The notes under the pieces were generated by a model. The model was given only the letters and a program-made list of their open reading frames with translations. It made no database searches and was not told the origin of the DNA. Shown piece after piece: positions 25,708-36,017 of a stretch of DNA of 64,000 nt (its first letter is position 1; every line of letters starts with the position of its first letter). The DNA comes from CAVYHJ01 sp963768165 [NCBI: uncultured bacterium] (GTDB lineage Bacteria; UBP4; UBA4092): the NCBI GenBank assembly GCA_963768165.1, contig CAVYHJ010000026.1, positions 496,001 to 560,000 of the forward strand, in the 5' to 3' direction. The translations under genes were made by a program, and so were the position numbers.

Positions 25708-26541
25708 TTATAAATGAGTATAAAACTCGACCGGTTTCCCTCCAAACTCAGTCGTGTGGATAACTTTGGAATTAAGTAATCCTTGCAAGCCAACTTGAAC
25801 AGATTCAGGAGACCAACCAAAGAGTCGGACGATTTCTTTTTCCGTAGTGAGACCGGCGGTGGTAATAAATCTTTCCAGAATTCGTTGGCGAGCGATAGGA
25901 GGGGATAGCTGTTCCGCCTGATGCAATATTTCTTTTGGCGCCCAATGCGAAAATAAATCCAAAACTCGAACCCCCCAATGTTTCTCTTCCAGACCGCTCA
26001 CAGCCACTTTAAATTTAATTTGTAATTCCTTAATCGCTTCATGAAACTTGCGGGTACCGGCCTTTCCCGGATGAGCGAGATCTTTTCGTAAATCATCCAC
26101 CGAAGTAGGTCCGCGATTGAAAAGATAATCGGCAATCCGATACGCCGGTTCCGTTAATTTGCCATAATAATATTCTTCATCATAAACTTCGCACCCGCCG
26201 GATTCATAATATAACGACAAAAAACATGGCAGGAGTTCCATAGAAACCAAGGTGGCTTTTTTCTTGACGACCCGGCTGTTATACCATTTCTTTTTGGCTT
26301 GCAGCGTATCTTTCCACTCCCACCAGTCCCAAGCCTCGGATTGCGCCGATTGAGACAATTTCGGCAAGGGAATCTCCTTACACGCGAATAACAGGCATAA
26401 CCCTACCTCATTGATAAATTTCACGGCTTCGGATTCAGACATAATCCGCCGCTGAGGTGTCAATCGCCATTTGCTTTTACGGTATTGGTCAATATCCTTT
26501 TCCAACAAGGTAGACAAGACGTATTTCCTCTGTGACAGCAA
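25708..26541 (-). CDS. Winged-helix protein, possibly AlkZ-related
   Basis: 277 aa, cytoplasmic. Features are YVLSTLLEKDIDQYRKSKW at the start, a WDWWEWKDTL aromatic cluster, AYRIADYLFNRGPTSVDDLRKDL (winged helix) and a second C-terminal winged helix (AGLTTEKEIVRLFGWSPESVQVGLQGLLNS...V). The build resembles the tandem winged-helix AlkZ/YcaQ-related group, linked to DNA crosslink repair. The QxQ catalytic motif of AlkZ glycosylases is not visible, so enzymatic activity is doubtful. Assignment is tentative. Confidence 0.55.
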   Translation of the reverse strand: MLSQRKYVLSTLLEKDIDQYRKSKWRLTPQRRIMSESEAVKFINEVGLCLLFACKEIPLPKLSQSAQSEAWDWWEWKDTLQAKKKWYNSRVVKKKATLVSMELLPCFLSLYYESGGCEVYDEEYYYGKLTEPAYRIADYLFNRGPTSVDDLRKDLAHPGKAGTRKFHEAIKELQIKFKVAVSGLEEKHWGVRVLDLFSHWAPKEILHQAEQLSPPIARQRILERFITTAGLTTEKEIVRLFGWSPESVQVGLQGLLNSKVIHTTEFGGKPVEFYTHL

Positions 26542-26680
26542 TATAGTAAAGTATATTATAACATTGTATTATCTAGTGGATTGGGAGACTCTGTGAAATA
26601 CAAAAAGCTCAAAGTTAAATTGATAGCAAAACCCTGAAAAAAGTCCCTCCCTAAGTAAACCAGTTTGGGTACGGAGTGTA

Positions 26681-26707
26681 ACCTAGGAGGGTATTACCCT
26701 CCTAGGT
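26681..26707. repeat. Palindrome ACCTAGGAGGG-TATTA-CCCTCCTAGGT
   Basis: 11-bp perfect stem with a 5-nt loop in the non-coding region ahead of the array. It lacks a T-tract. Possibly a regulatory site or palindromic repeat. Confidence 0.65.
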
Positions 26708-27092
26708 ATACCTCCCGATATTTCTCCCTATAAAAACCAAAATTATAGCCTCCTCTTTTAAAACCTTCAAGAATCACTCAAAATTGACGTAGAAACCACG
26801 AACCCACCTAAAAGAACCTTAAGTCTAGTCCCGAACCAAATCCTCACTCTTTTTCAATGGGAGACAATACGGAGATAATACGGAGAAAATAGGGAGATAA
26901 CTCAGACCCAATTTTGAGACATTTTAAGCCCCTTAAATCGCAAATTTAGCTATGCCAAAATGGCACACCTCACCTTGTCTTAATCTATTGAGCAACCATT
27001 TGTCCAGCAAAGAACAAAATATCCCTGAAGTATAGAAATTACCTCACAAAATAAGAAACATGACTATGATTAAACTATCCTAAAAAAAGTAC

Positions 27093-27121
27093 TTGACAGA
27101 TGGTTCTTATTGGAATATTAT
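27093..27121 (+). promoter_or_regulatory. Strong sigma70-type promoter of the secreted-protein array
   Basis: TTGACA, a 17-bp spacer and TATTAT. It lies ~200 bp upstream of the first array gene, leaving a long 5' leader. It could serve the coupled genes down to about 38819. Confidence 0.65.
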
Positions 27122-27318
27122 TTCCGGTGGATTAGAAAAAAAGAAAAAATTCTTGTAAGGGTATAAACCCATTTTGAGTCTTATACTCTAGAAAGCATAA
27201 ATCTCTGGATAGGAAAGGAGATGAAGAAGTAGTAACCTATCTGTTTGACCGTATGCCATTTGAGGACTGTAGAGATTCTCGTCCAAGAAAGTAAAAATAC
27301 CAAGGGAGGATATATACC

Positions 27319-30300
27319 ATGAACCATCGTTTCTGCGTTACCTTATTAATCTTTTTGCTTATTTTTAGTTTTTATGGTTTGACCTGTTTTGCCGATACCC
27401 CAACTCCGGGTACCAATGCTGTCACCGAAGTAGTCTCCGGTCGCAATCAAAATACTCGGGTCTGGCAAACCACCCATATCGAAAACGCCGTAGATTTAGT
27501 TACCGGATTGCCCACTGGTACGCAAAATACAACCTATCCAATTTATTATGAACGTGCCGATGGGTTATGTTACCAGGATACGGCCAACAATTGGCAGGTA
27601 TCGGTCGAGAGTATACAATCCACTCAGGATGGAACCTATCAAGCCTTGCAAGGACCTTATCAGGTTAAATTTACTGGATCAATGAGCGCCTCCTTTCCTG
27701 TGACTTATACCGCGAATGGCGATATACTCCGGATGGGTCTGCGTTCCATCGGATTTTATAATATGCAAACCAACACATTACAGACCTTACAAGTTGTTTC
27801 CCAATCCTATCCCGTTCTCAAGGGGAATACCTTAACCTATCCCGGCGTGTTTCCAGGAATAGACGTGCAATATCAATATTTGAGAGGTTCTTTTGAGCAG
27901 AGACTGATCTTACAAAACAACTCTTCCCTCCCCTCTCCCGCCATCTTTAATATGGACTCCACCGTCTATTTGGTGAGTATCACGGAAATCGATACCAGCA
28001 GTGTATCCTGTTCCATCACCAACAGTGCTGGAGAATCCTTAACGAATAGTTTTCTTTCGGGAGAAAATCAGAGTTTATATTTTACCGATAGTTCCACCGG
28101 GAATACTATCTGTCAATTTGTAGTAAGTCAAGCCTTTGACAGCCAAAATAGCGGACTTCCTCTGAATATGTATAAACAACTCTACCAAGCGGATGGACAC
28201 TTGTACCTTTTGGAAGGAGTCCCGTTTAGCTGGGTACAATCGTCACAATATCCGATAACGCTCGATTACCAAACGTTGACGAATACAACGATAGCTTCTA
28301 ATGAAGTCTGGAAATCAGGAAACACCTATTATCTCAGTGGGCCATTTACCGTTGGCTCCCCGTGGTCATTGGCGATTGAAGGCGGCACCGTCATTAAGTT
28401 TTCGGAAGGAGCTGAGATTGTCGTCCAGACTGCTAGTAAGATTATTGCCAAAGGTGATAAGTTTAACTATATCATGTTTACCAGTGCCAATGATAATTCG
28501 GTTGGAGCAACAATTTCTGGTTATAGCACGGCAACTCCTGCTCCGGGGGATTATACTACGGCTATTTATTTTCAACCTACTTCGTCTACAGCCAGTTGGA
28601 TTGAATATTGTAAAATCGCTTATGCCCAATATGGGCTTAAAATTCAAACTCAATTAAATAACCCTGTGGAAAATAATATCATCCGTTTGTGTAGTGTGGC
28701 GGATGTCTGGATAAACAATGGAAGTTCTAATGGGGTTACTTTACTCAACAATTTGATTTTGGGCCCAGCTGCCTATGGAATTTATGGTTATAACACGACA
28801 ACCACTGCCTATATCAATGCCCTGAATAATACCGTGGACGGGGTTGATACGAGTATCTATGCCTATGCTACTATCAGTACTGGCACTTATTTGAGTTGTA
28901 AAAACAACCTCATCACCAATGGCGCCTTTGGGTTGTATGCGGGTAATAGTACGTTCTTTGGGACGCATTTGTATAATAAATTTTATGATGTAGCAACTCC
29001 TTGGTTTGGAGTAATTAAAACTACGGGAGAGAATACTATACAAACCGGTAGCCTTCCCGTCTATAGTAGTTCACCCAATGGAAGTTATTATTTGAATCAT
29101 AATTTGACTATGAGTGAGACTTTTCTCGGTGATTCAGCGGCATCGGTCTATGGATTGGATACCAAAACCACCGAAACCGCTATCTTGATTCTTTCCGATA
29201 TTACTAATTCTCCAACTTGGTCATTGGTAGAAAGAGATACATACAATGATACGAAGTCTCTTAATGGATGTGAATATATCGGCTATCACTATGACCCTGT
29301 GGATGTGATTATTGGCAATAGTGCCAGCAATTATTCAATCGCGGTATCCGGGAATGGGAATACGCTCACGATTGACTCTGGAGTGGTAGTTTCCTTTTAT
29401 CGGGATAGTACCGATACGGGAGGGGAATTGAATAACGAAGCAACTCTCACGGCCATCGGTCAACCGGGGAATGAAATCCAATTTACTTCGATTTTTGCCA
29501 CGGGCAGTTTACATGCCATGCCCTTGCGCGGGGGATTGGATTCTAATGATTACTTCGCTATTGTGCTGTCTCCAACTTCAAACCCGGCGTCGAATATTCA
29601 ATATTGTCAATTCTCCTATGCCCAATACGGTCTTGATGAGGAAGCTTCTTTGAATATCGATAAACCGATTCAGAATAACATTTTTAAAAACAATATATGT
29701 GGGATTTATTTCGATTCTTCCAGTGCGATTATAGCGAATGTGGTCAATAATCTCTTTATCGATAATGGGTATGGTATAGACTTGGTGGTAGCGGGAAGTC
29801 AACCGCCGATCCCAACGATGACAAACTATCTTCAAAGTAATACGTTTTATGGGAATGGTACCGGTGTTCTACTGGCCAATGAGGATTCGCTTACGCTGCG
29901 ACTGGAAAATAATCTCTTTGTCGGCAACTATATCGGGGTGACCAATTCCGAAGGTGCCTGTACCGTAGAAACCCGCAATAATTTGTATTGGGATAATGGG
30001 CAAAATACCAATGGAGTTCCATTGAATACGACAGGCGGGGATAATGCGGATATAACGGGGAGCAACCCGATGCTGGTACACCAGACCCAATTGAGCAGTA
30101 CAACCTTTTTGAGTTCCACGACCCATGACGGGTTTTATCTGGCGCAGAATAGCGGAGATGCCAGCCGGTTCCCTCTGCAAATAAGCAGTGTGTCAGGCAT
30201 TTCCGGTTCGTTTGCCAACACACCGCCAAACGGCGTCAAGATCACGGTATCCTCTTATACCAACGGATTGAGCGGGAGTGTACAACTGGGGTATGCTACA

Positions 30301-32184
30301 ACATTGAATGGGGGTAGTTGGTCATATACGTCCACCGGTTCCGGACTGGGAAATATCTTAATCACCCTGAACGCTGGTGCGAATGGGTGGACTATCAGTT
30401 CGACCGATTCGATTACGTTGCTGTTTGGCAATGATTCTATCCGAGTGTATCTCCCTCAGCTTTCGTTGTACGAAAGCCAAGTACGATACTGGGCGGCCTT
30501 GGACGGTAGTATTTATTACTCAACACCTGGCCCGACAGGAATATATGAAGATGCCTGGTATGCCATGGAATATGACAGTAGCGGATTAGTCCGTTCCGCC
30601 TATAGTGCCGGGGGACGCAGTGCGTCAGTAGATAAAGGCTCGGTCAAGGTGACCACCATTAACAGTACCACCTATCGCTATACCACCATGGCGTCCTTAG
30701 GAAATACCAATACCAACGGGACATCAGATAATAGTTCGACCTATCGCCTTATCCCTGCGACTTTGAGTACCAGTACTATTGACCCGATTGGACGATTGGA
30801 TATTGGCTACCACTACAACGGGAATGTGGTATATACTATAGATATGGTGACTGCCTTTATATACCAACCATCGGGTCGGTTGTATACCTATTCCCCGTAC
30901 ACTGATTATTTTGATGATACATATCAGAATGCCCCCTATCCTAATTACAAGAATGATATTGAATTACGGAAATCTATTTCGGGGAAATATAATTCAATGT
31001 CTTTGAATCCCACAGAGATTTTAACAATGACCGGTATTGGACCTCTTGTAAATTCCAGTATTCCTACCAGCCGGAATTACATCGGGTTGGGGTATCATAT
31101 CTACAATACTCCCATCCTGGCAGCATTTGATGAAATATCCTCTCATCCCTATTCGGAGTGGGATGGTGACTTGACTTATTCATTAGGACCGTATTTTAAT
31201 TATTCCGGTTTGGCGGCGTCCCCGACAGGACAGGTATTTTCCATGTTGCAAGGGTTTAATACTTATCAGGTTAGTTACGATAATTATACGATCATGGAAT
31301 TTATGTATATTTACCGTTACGATGATAGTTCCAACTCGTGGACCAAGATTGTTACTCTTGAGACCACGGAGTATGAACCGGGTGGTCTTACAATTCAAGG
31401 TGCAGACATCGCCGTAGATACCGCCAATCTCTGGATCACTGTGTCCTCTATTGGCAGTCCCTATAATTTTATTGGAGTAACTTTGTTACCACTCAACACC
31501 TTGCCTCAGACAATTAATTTGGGTTCTTTTACACCAGTTCAATATGAAACTACTTATGCTTATCCTGTAAAAATAACCTATGATGCTTCCACTGGCTGGG
31601 GACGGATTCTCTATAATGATCAGGATGACTCCAATAATATGCATGCGATGGGTGTTAATATTGTAGCAGGTTCTCCGCACTTGGCTCGTGACACTGTAGC
31701 CGCTCTAAATGCAGTAGGTGGTGGAATTGACCCATATAATTATGAGATTGTATATAATCCGAATGATCCAACAGGTGGCATATTAAGGGCTTATGCCGTA
31801 TATAATATTAATGATAATACGGAATATTCCCATTTAGATGCATCTGATTCACTGCATGATCTTTGGAGTTCTTACTCAAACACTTTTGCGGACGATTACG
31901 CCTATGGTAGACAGAACGTCACATATAGATATGATGGTTCGGCTCTTGTCGCTTGGTCAAGTTCCAGGGATGATGTTCCCTCTGAAGGCGGATATAGTGA
32001 CGGGTTTATGCATACCAATGCCGGAGGAATTCCAATCTTTTTTAATGATGGTGGGTTTTATCTGGATGTGAAAACCAATACAATCAACCATCGGGATATT
32101 CTAGCAACATGGCATGAATTTACCGATCCGGCTAATACTAATGATTTCTCAGGAGTCGTGGTATGTCAGGAACTATATCCATAA
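27319..32184 (+). CDS. Giant secreted beta-helix-type protein (array gene A)
   Basis: 1621 aa. Signal peptide at ~1-25 (LLIFLLIFSFYGLTCFA). A beta-rich N-terminal region is followed (~330-950) by right-handed beta-helix-like repeats rich in N, G and T (…ENNIIRLCSVADVWINNG…NNLILGPAAYGIYGYNTT…). Next comes a segment SVDKGSVKVTT...STIDPIGRLDIGYHYNG, also found in the two D genes, and a C-terminal module (YNPNDPTGG...AYGRQNVTYR...LVAWSSSRDD...HRDILATWHE...CQELYP) that is repeated through the array. Presumably extracellular or surface-exposed. Ribosome-binding site GGGAGG. Its last 22 bp encode the start of the next gene in another frame. No enzymatic motif seen. Confidence 0.88.
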   Translation: MNHRFCVTLLIFLLIFSFYGLTCFADTPTPGTNAVTEVVSGRNQNTRVWQTTHIENAVDLVTGLPTGTQNTTYPIYYERADGLCYQDTANNWQVSVESIQSTQDGTYQALQGPYQVKFTGSMSASFPVTYTANGDILRMGLRSIGFYNMQTNTLQTLQVVSQSYPVLKGNTLTYPGVFPGIDVQYQYLRGSFEQRLILQNNSSLPSPAIFNMDSTVYLVSITEIDTSSVSCSITNSAGESLTNSFLSGENQSLYFTDSSTGNTICQFVVSQAFDSQNSGLPLNMYKQLYQADGHLYLLEGVPFSWVQSSQYPITLDYQTLTNTTIASNEVWKSGNTYYLSGPFTVGSPWSLAIEGGTVIKFSEGAEIVVQTASKIIAKGDKFNYIMFTSANDNSVGATISGYSTATPAPGDYTTAIYFQPTSSTASWIEYCKIAYAQYGLKIQTQLNNPVENNIIRLCSVADVWINNGSSNGVTLLNNLILGPAAYGIYGYNTTTTAYINALNNTVDGVDTSIYAYATISTGTYLSCKNNLITNGAFGLYAGNSTFFGTHLYNKFYDVATPWFGVIKTTGENTIQTGSLPVYSSSPNGSYYLNHNLTMSETFLGDSAASVYGLDTKTTETAILILSDITNSPTWSLVERDTYNDTKSLNGCEYIGYHYDPVDVIIGNSASNYSIAVSGNGNTLTIDSGVVVSFYRDSTDTGGELNNEATLTAIGQPGNEIQFTSIFATGSLHAMPLRGGLDSNDYFAIVLSPTSNPASNIQYCQFSYAQYGLDEEASLNIDKPIQNNIFKNNICGIYFDSSSAIIANVVNNLFIDNGYGIDLVVAGSQPPIPTMTNYLQSNTFYGNGTGVLLANEDSLTLRLENNLFVGNYIGVTNSEGACTVETRNNLYWDNGQNTNGVPLNTTGGDNADITGSNPMLVHQTQLSSTTFLSSTTHDGFYLAQNSGDASRFPLQISSVSGISGSFANTPPNGVKITVSSYTNGLSGSVQLGYATTLNGGSWSYTSTGSGLGNILITLNAGANGWTISSTDSITLLFGNDSIRVYLPQLSLYESQVRYWAALDGSIYYSTPGPTGIYEDAWYAMEYDSSGLVRSAYSAGGRSASVDKGSVKVTTINSTTYRYTTMASLGNTNTNGTSDNSSTYRLIPATLSTSTIDPIGRLDIGYHYNGNVVYTIDMVTAFIYQPSGRLYTYSPYTDYFDDTYQNAPYPNYKNDIELRKSISGKYNSMSLNPTEILTMTGIGPLVNSSIPTSRNYIGLGYHIYNTPILAAFDEISSHPYSEWDGDLTYSLGPYFNYSGLAASPTGQVFSMLQGFNTYQVSYDNYTIMEFMYIYRYDDSSNSWTKIVTLETTEYEPGGLTIQGADIAVDTANLWITVSSIGSPYNFIGVTLLPLNTLPQTINLGSFTPVQYETTYAYPVKITYDASTGWGRILYNDQDDSNNMHAMGVNIVAGSPHLARDTVAALNAVGGGIDPYNYEIVYNPNDPTGGILRAYAVYNINDNTEYSHLDASDSLHDLWSSYSNTFADDYAYGRQNVTYRYDGSALVAWSSSRDDVPSEGGYSDGFMHTNAGGIPIFFNDGGFYLDVKTNTINHRDILATWHEFTDPANTNDFSGVVVCQELYP

Positions 32185-33269
32185 ATAGGTTTATCCAAAT
32201 ATGTTTATTATTGATTGTATATCTCTTGGGCTGGAGTTCTTCTCCAGCCCGGGAGATGTTATTGTTTGCTTATAATGCAGGTTATGAGTTTTACTGCTTG
32301 CAATTATTACCGACCGGGCAATTGGTGACTACAGGGCAAGCAGTAGCCGTGGGTAATGATCATACTTTTGGATTTGCAGTCAGTCCCGATCAAAGATATA
32401 TTTGGTCGGGATATTCAGATTCAACATCTCAAGGGATACATCAATATCAAGTTTCGCCAAGTGGTCAGGTTTCAACAACAGGACGTCTTGTATCGTTATC
32501 AAGTGCTCCAGATGATATTATGTTCACCCCTAATGGACAATTGCTAATAGCTTACGGAGCACCTATTTTTCGTGTTAATGCCGACAGTAGCATTCAGAGT
32601 ACAAATAATGTATATTCAGGTGGGGTGTTAAACATTAGCCCTCGAGGAGATATTAATTATACCAAACCTCCTTCTTATGCTGATTCTTTCGAGATTGACT
32701 ATATTAACTATGCCTCTGCGGTTATTATAACTTTGGAAATAATAACTACCATACCTAATTACTCCGAATTACAAGCCATCTATCGTCCCGCGGGTGATTA
32801 TATTGCTTTTACTTATTTTGGGGGGTATCCCAGCGGGGTGGAAGTACATCCTGTATTGTCCAATGGAATAGTGGATACGACTCAAACATGGGATTATGGT
32901 CATATTGGAGGATCTTATCTGGATATTACTCCCGATGGGAATAATATCTATGCCAGCGGGATTACTCATTTATCCTGGTCAGCCAAGAGTTCTATGTTTA
33001 TTGATGTTGGAATTACAACATCATTGAGTGTCCTTCAGCTTAAAGTTTCTCCAGATGGGAAGTTTCTGGTTGTTGTTCCAGGAAATCAAACTACTATAAA
33101 GACTTTTGCCATTCAAACGGATGGGAGTTTGGTAGATACGGGATATACTTTTGATTATGGGAGTACATTCGGTGCTTTTATTCCTGCTGACTGTAGACTC
33201 ATCTTTGACTGGACACCCTTGCCTACCGGAGTTCCCTATGAGTTGTGGAACCAGTTTGATGATAAATAA
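32163..33269 (+). CDS. Secreted beta-propeller protein B1
   Basis: 368 aa. A hydrophobic leader (ICLLLIVYLLGWSSSPA), the invariant REMLLF and then a seven-bladed-propeller/lactonase-like pattern: FAVSPDQRYIWSGYSDS, FTPNGQLLI, LDITPDGNNIYASG and LKVSPDGKFLVVVPGNQTT. It ends GVPYELWNQFDDK. The start ATG lies inside the 3' end of gene A (out of frame), implying translational coupling. The 3' half is almost identical in DNA to that of B2. Substrate unknown; such propellers often mediate binding. Confidence 0.85.
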   Translation: MSGTISINRFIQICLLLIVYLLGWSSSPAREMLLFAYNAGYEFYCLQLLPTGQLVTTGQAVAVGNDHTFGFAVSPDQRYIWSGYSDSTSQGIHQYQVSPSGQVSTTGRLVSLSSAPDDIMFTPNGQLLIAYGAPIFRVNADSSIQSTNNVYSGGVLNISPRGDINYTKPPSYADSFEIDYINYASAVIITLEIITTIPNYSELQAIYRPAGDYIAFTYFGGYPSGVEVHPVLSNGIVDTTQTWDYGHIGGSYLDITPDGNNIYASGITHLSWSAKSSMFIDVGITTSLSVLQLKVSPDGKFLVVVPGNQTTIKTFAIQTDGSLVDTGYTFDYGSTFGAFIPADCRLIFDWTPLPTGVPYELWNQFDDK

Positions 33270-33705
33270 TGGTTATGCGATTGTGTATAATCCGAATGAC
33301 CCGACAGGCGGAACAGAGAGAGCCTATATCGCCTATAATATTCTGGATAATACCTATTATTCCCATTTGGATGCCTCCAATTCCTTGTATGACTTATGGA
33401 GTTCGTATTCCACAATATTTGCGGATGACTATGCTTATGGGAGACAGAACGTCACCTATAGATTTGATGGTTCGGCTCTTGTCGCTTGGTCAAGTTCCAG
33501 GGATGATCTATCATCCGACGACGGATTTATGCATACCAACGCCGGAGGAATTCCAGAATTTTTCAGTGACGGGGGATTCTACCTGGATGTAAAAACCAAT
33601 GCAATAAACCATCGGGATATTCTTGCTACATGGCATGAGTTTACTGATCCGAGTAATGGCAATGACTTTTCAGGAGTAGTGGTGTGTCAAGAGTTGTATC
33701 CTTAA
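33259..33705 (+). CDS. Cassette C1: 148-aa remnant of the gene A C-terminal module
   Basis: Begins MINNGYAIVYNPNDPTGG and ends SGVVVCQELYP, matching the last ~145 residues of gene A. No signal peptide. The start ATGATAAATAA overlaps the stop of B1, and the last 22 bp encode the GTG start of B2. It may be translated for coupling, or be a decayed fragment retained because it carries the next gene's start. Confidence 0.7.
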   Translation: MINNGYAIVYNPNDPTGGTERAYIAYNILDNTYYSHLDASNSLYDLWSSYSTIFADDYAYGRQNVTYRFDGSALVAWSSSRDDLSSDDGFMHTNAGGIPEFFSDGGFYLDVKTNAINHRDILATWHEFTDPSNGNDFSGVVVCQELYP

Positions 33706-34790
33706 GCCGGACAATAAGAATTGGATTATTATTCTTGATGATAAGTCTCTCGTGCTGGGGTATTTCTTCAGCACGAGAGATGTTATTATTCGTGAGTAAT
33801 GCGGGGTATGAGTATTATTGCTTGCAATTATTGCCTACCGGTAAACTAGTAAACACCGGACAGGCGGTAATGACAGGGAACAACAATGCCTATGGGTTTG
33901 CAGTGAGTCCCGACCAACGCTATCTCTGGTCGGGATATTCTGATTCGACCTCCCAAGGGATAGAGCAATATGAAGTCTCTCCTACTGGTCAAATTTTAAC
34001 CACAGGATATTTTATGCAGTTGCAAGTAGCTCCTTTAGATCTTTCATTTACTCCCAACGGACAATTGTTGATCGTTGGAGGAACTATTTTTCGGGTGAAT
34101 TCTGCCTACAGTATCCAAAGTACTGCAAATTCTTATGCTGCTGATTTCAATTTTAGTCCCCGTGGAGATATTAATTATACTAAAAATAACATATACGCTG
34201 ATTCGTTTGATATTGACTATATTAATTATACTTCGGCAATTATTACTACCCTAGAAGTAGTAACAACCACGGCAGGGGATTATTCTGAACAACAAGCGGT
34301 GTATCGTCCTGCGGGAGATTATATCGCTTACACCTATTTTGGGGGTTATCCCGGTGGAGTGGAAGTGCATCCTGTGTTATCGAACGGAATGGTAGATACT
34401 ACCCAGACATGGGATTATGGTCATATTGGAGGTTATTATCTGGATATCACACCTGATGGGAATAATATTTATGCCAATGGGATTACCCATTTAGCCTGGT
34501 CAAATCAGAGTTCTATGTTTATTGATGTTGGAATTGCGACATCAATGAGTGTATTTCAACTTAAAGTCTCCCCCGATGGAAAGTTTCTGGTTGTTGTTCC
34601 AGGAAATCAAACTACTATAAAGACTTTCGCCATTCAAACCGATGGCAGTTTGGTGGATACGGGATATACTTTTGATTATGGGAGCACATTTGGTGCTTTT
34701 ATTCCTGCTGATTGTAGACTAATTTTTGACTGGACACCTCTGCCTACTGGAGTTCCTTATGACTTGTGGAATGAGTTTGATGATAAATAA
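33684..34790 (+). CDS. Secreted beta-propeller protein B2
   Basis: 368 aa from a GTG start (GTG TCA AGA) inside C1. Leader IGLLFLMISLSCWGISSA, then REMLLFVSNAGYEYYCLQLLPTG and propeller blades FAVSPDQRYLWSGYSDST, LDITPDGNNIYANG and LKVSPDGKFLVVVPGNQTT. It ends GVPYDLWNEFDDK. Very close to B1, especially in the 3' half. Coupled to C1 and C2. Confidence 0.85.
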   Translation: MSRVVSLSRTIRIGLLFLMISLSCWGISSAREMLLFVSNAGYEYYCLQLLPTGKLVNTGQAVMTGNNNAYGFAVSPDQRYLWSGYSDSTSQGIEQYEVSPTGQILTTGYFMQLQVAPLDLSFTPNGQLLIVGGTIFRVNSAYSIQSTANSYAADFNFSPRGDINYTKNNIYADSFDIDYINYTSAIITTLEVVTTTAGDYSEQQAVYRPAGDYIAYTYFGGYPGGVEVHPVLSNGMVDTTQTWDYGHIGGYYLDITPDGNNIYANGITHLAWSNQSSMFIDVGIATSMSVFQLKVSPDGKFLVVVPGNQTTIKTFAIQTDGSLVDTGYTFDYGSTFGAFIPADCRLIFDWTPLPTGVPYDLWNEFDDK

Positions 34791-34929
34791 CGATGGCGGG
34801 TTTTTCTTGGATGTGAAAACCAATGCGATCAATCATCGGGACATCTTCTCCTCATGGCATGAATGGACAAATGTCAGCGGTTCCAACGACTTTTCAGGAG
34901 CGGTATTGTGTCAGGAACTTTATCCATAA
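34780..34929 (+). CDS. Cassette C2: 49-aa remnant of the gene A C-terminus
   Basis: MINNDGGFFLDVKTNAINHRDIFSSWHEW...VLCQELYP: only the final ~45 residues of the module remain. It starts in the overlap with the B2 stop and ends over the B3 start. Too short to fold as the full module; probably kept for translational coupling. Confidence 0.6.
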   Translation: MINNDGGFFLDVKTNAINHRDIFSSWHEWTNVSGSNDFSGAVLCQELYP

Positions 34930-36017
34930 GACAAAGAATCGTATCTTTTGTATTGTTAGTCTTGATAGTTCATTCGGGCTGGGGTATTTCCCCAGCCCGG
35001 GAGATGCTGTTATTTGTCAGTAATGCTGGCTATGAATTTTATTGTTTGCAATTGCTGCCCACCGGTCAACTGGTAACCACTGGACAGGCGATAATGACAG
35101 GCTATGAAGCAGCCTACGGATTTGCGGTTAGTCCTGACCAACGTTATATTTGGTCAAGTTATTCCGATTCTACCTCTCAAGGGATAGAACAATATGACGT
35201 CTCGCCGAATGGACAGATTTCTACAACAGGACGTACTGTCCAATTATCTTATACTCCAGAAGAAATGGCATTTACCCCTAATGGACAATTGTTAATTACA
35301 GCATCAGGTCCAGTTTTTCGGGTGAATCCCGACAGCAGTGTTGAAAGTACAAGTAATGTGTATAACGATTTTCTAAACATAAGTCCTCGCGGGGATATTA
35401 ATTATACTTATGGTAGGTATCCTGAAGCGTTTGAGATTGATCAGATTGATTATTCTTCAGGGAGCCTCATTACTTTGGAAATAGTAACTGCTGGTGATGA
35501 GGACCAACCGCAACATCAAGCTGTTTATCGTCCTGCGGGAGATTATGTTGCGTACACCTATTTTGAAGGCAGTCCTGGGGGTGTAGAAGTGCGTCGTGTA
35601 TTTCCTAATGGAATGGTAGATACTACGCAGGCATGGGATTATGCGCCCGGAAACGGTGGTATGTATCTTGACATTACCCCCGATGGCAACAATATCTATG
35701 CTAACGGGATTACTCATTTATCCTGGTCAAGTCAGAGTTCTATGTTCATAGACGCAGGAATGGCAACATCTTTGGGTGTTTATCAACTCAAAGTCTCCCC
35801 GGATGGAAAGTTTCTGGTTGTGGTTCCCGGAGATCAAACTACCTTGAAAACTTTTTCCATTCAAACCGATGGGAGTTTGTTGGATACAGGATATACCTTT
35901 AATTATGGAAGTACTTTTAATGCTTTTATTGATGGGAGTAGTAGACTCATCTTTGACTGGACGCCCTTGCCTACCGGAGTTCCCTATGAGTTGTGGAATA
36001 AGTTTGATGATAAATAG
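34908..36017 (+). CDS. Secreted beta-propeller protein B3
   Basis: 369 aa from GTG 34908 (GTG TCA GGA), matching the other B starts. Leader IVSFVLLVLIVHSGWGISPA, REMLLFVSNAGYEFYCLQLLPTG and the same blade motifs, including FTPNGQLLIT, LDITPDGNNIYANG and LKVSPDGKFLVVVPGDQTT. It ends GVPYELWNKFDDK. An in-frame start at 34863 would add non-homologous residues. Confidence 0.82.
   Translation: MSGTLSIRQRIVSFVLLVLIVHSGWGISPAREMLLFVSNAGYEFYCLQLLPTGQLVTTGQAIMTGYEAAYGFAVSPDQRYIWSSYSDSTSQGIEQYDVSPNGQISTTGRTVQLSYTPEEMAFTPNGQLLITASGPVFRVNPDSSVESTSNVYNDFLNISPRGDINYTYGRYPEAFEIDQIDYSSGSLITLEIVTAGDEDQPQHQAVYRPAGDYVAYTYFEGSPGGVEVRRVFPNGMVDTTQAWDYAPGNGGMYLDITPDGNNIYANGITHLSWSSQSSMFIDAGMATSLGVYQLKVSPDGKFLVVVPGDQTTLKTFSIQTDGSLLDTGYTFNYGSTFNAFIDGSSRLIFDWTPLPTGVPYELWNKFDDK

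Larger units (their letters stand above)
26542..27318. other. 777-bp non-coding region upstream of the secreted-protein array
   Basis: No gene. It contains an 11-bp-stem palindrome (26681-26707), a small direct repeat of TACGGAGATAA-like units at ~26869-26898, a consensus promoter (27093-27121) and a ~190-nt leader before the giant gene. The leader has several GAAA/AAGG stretches, but I recognise no known riboswitch. Confidence 0.6.
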
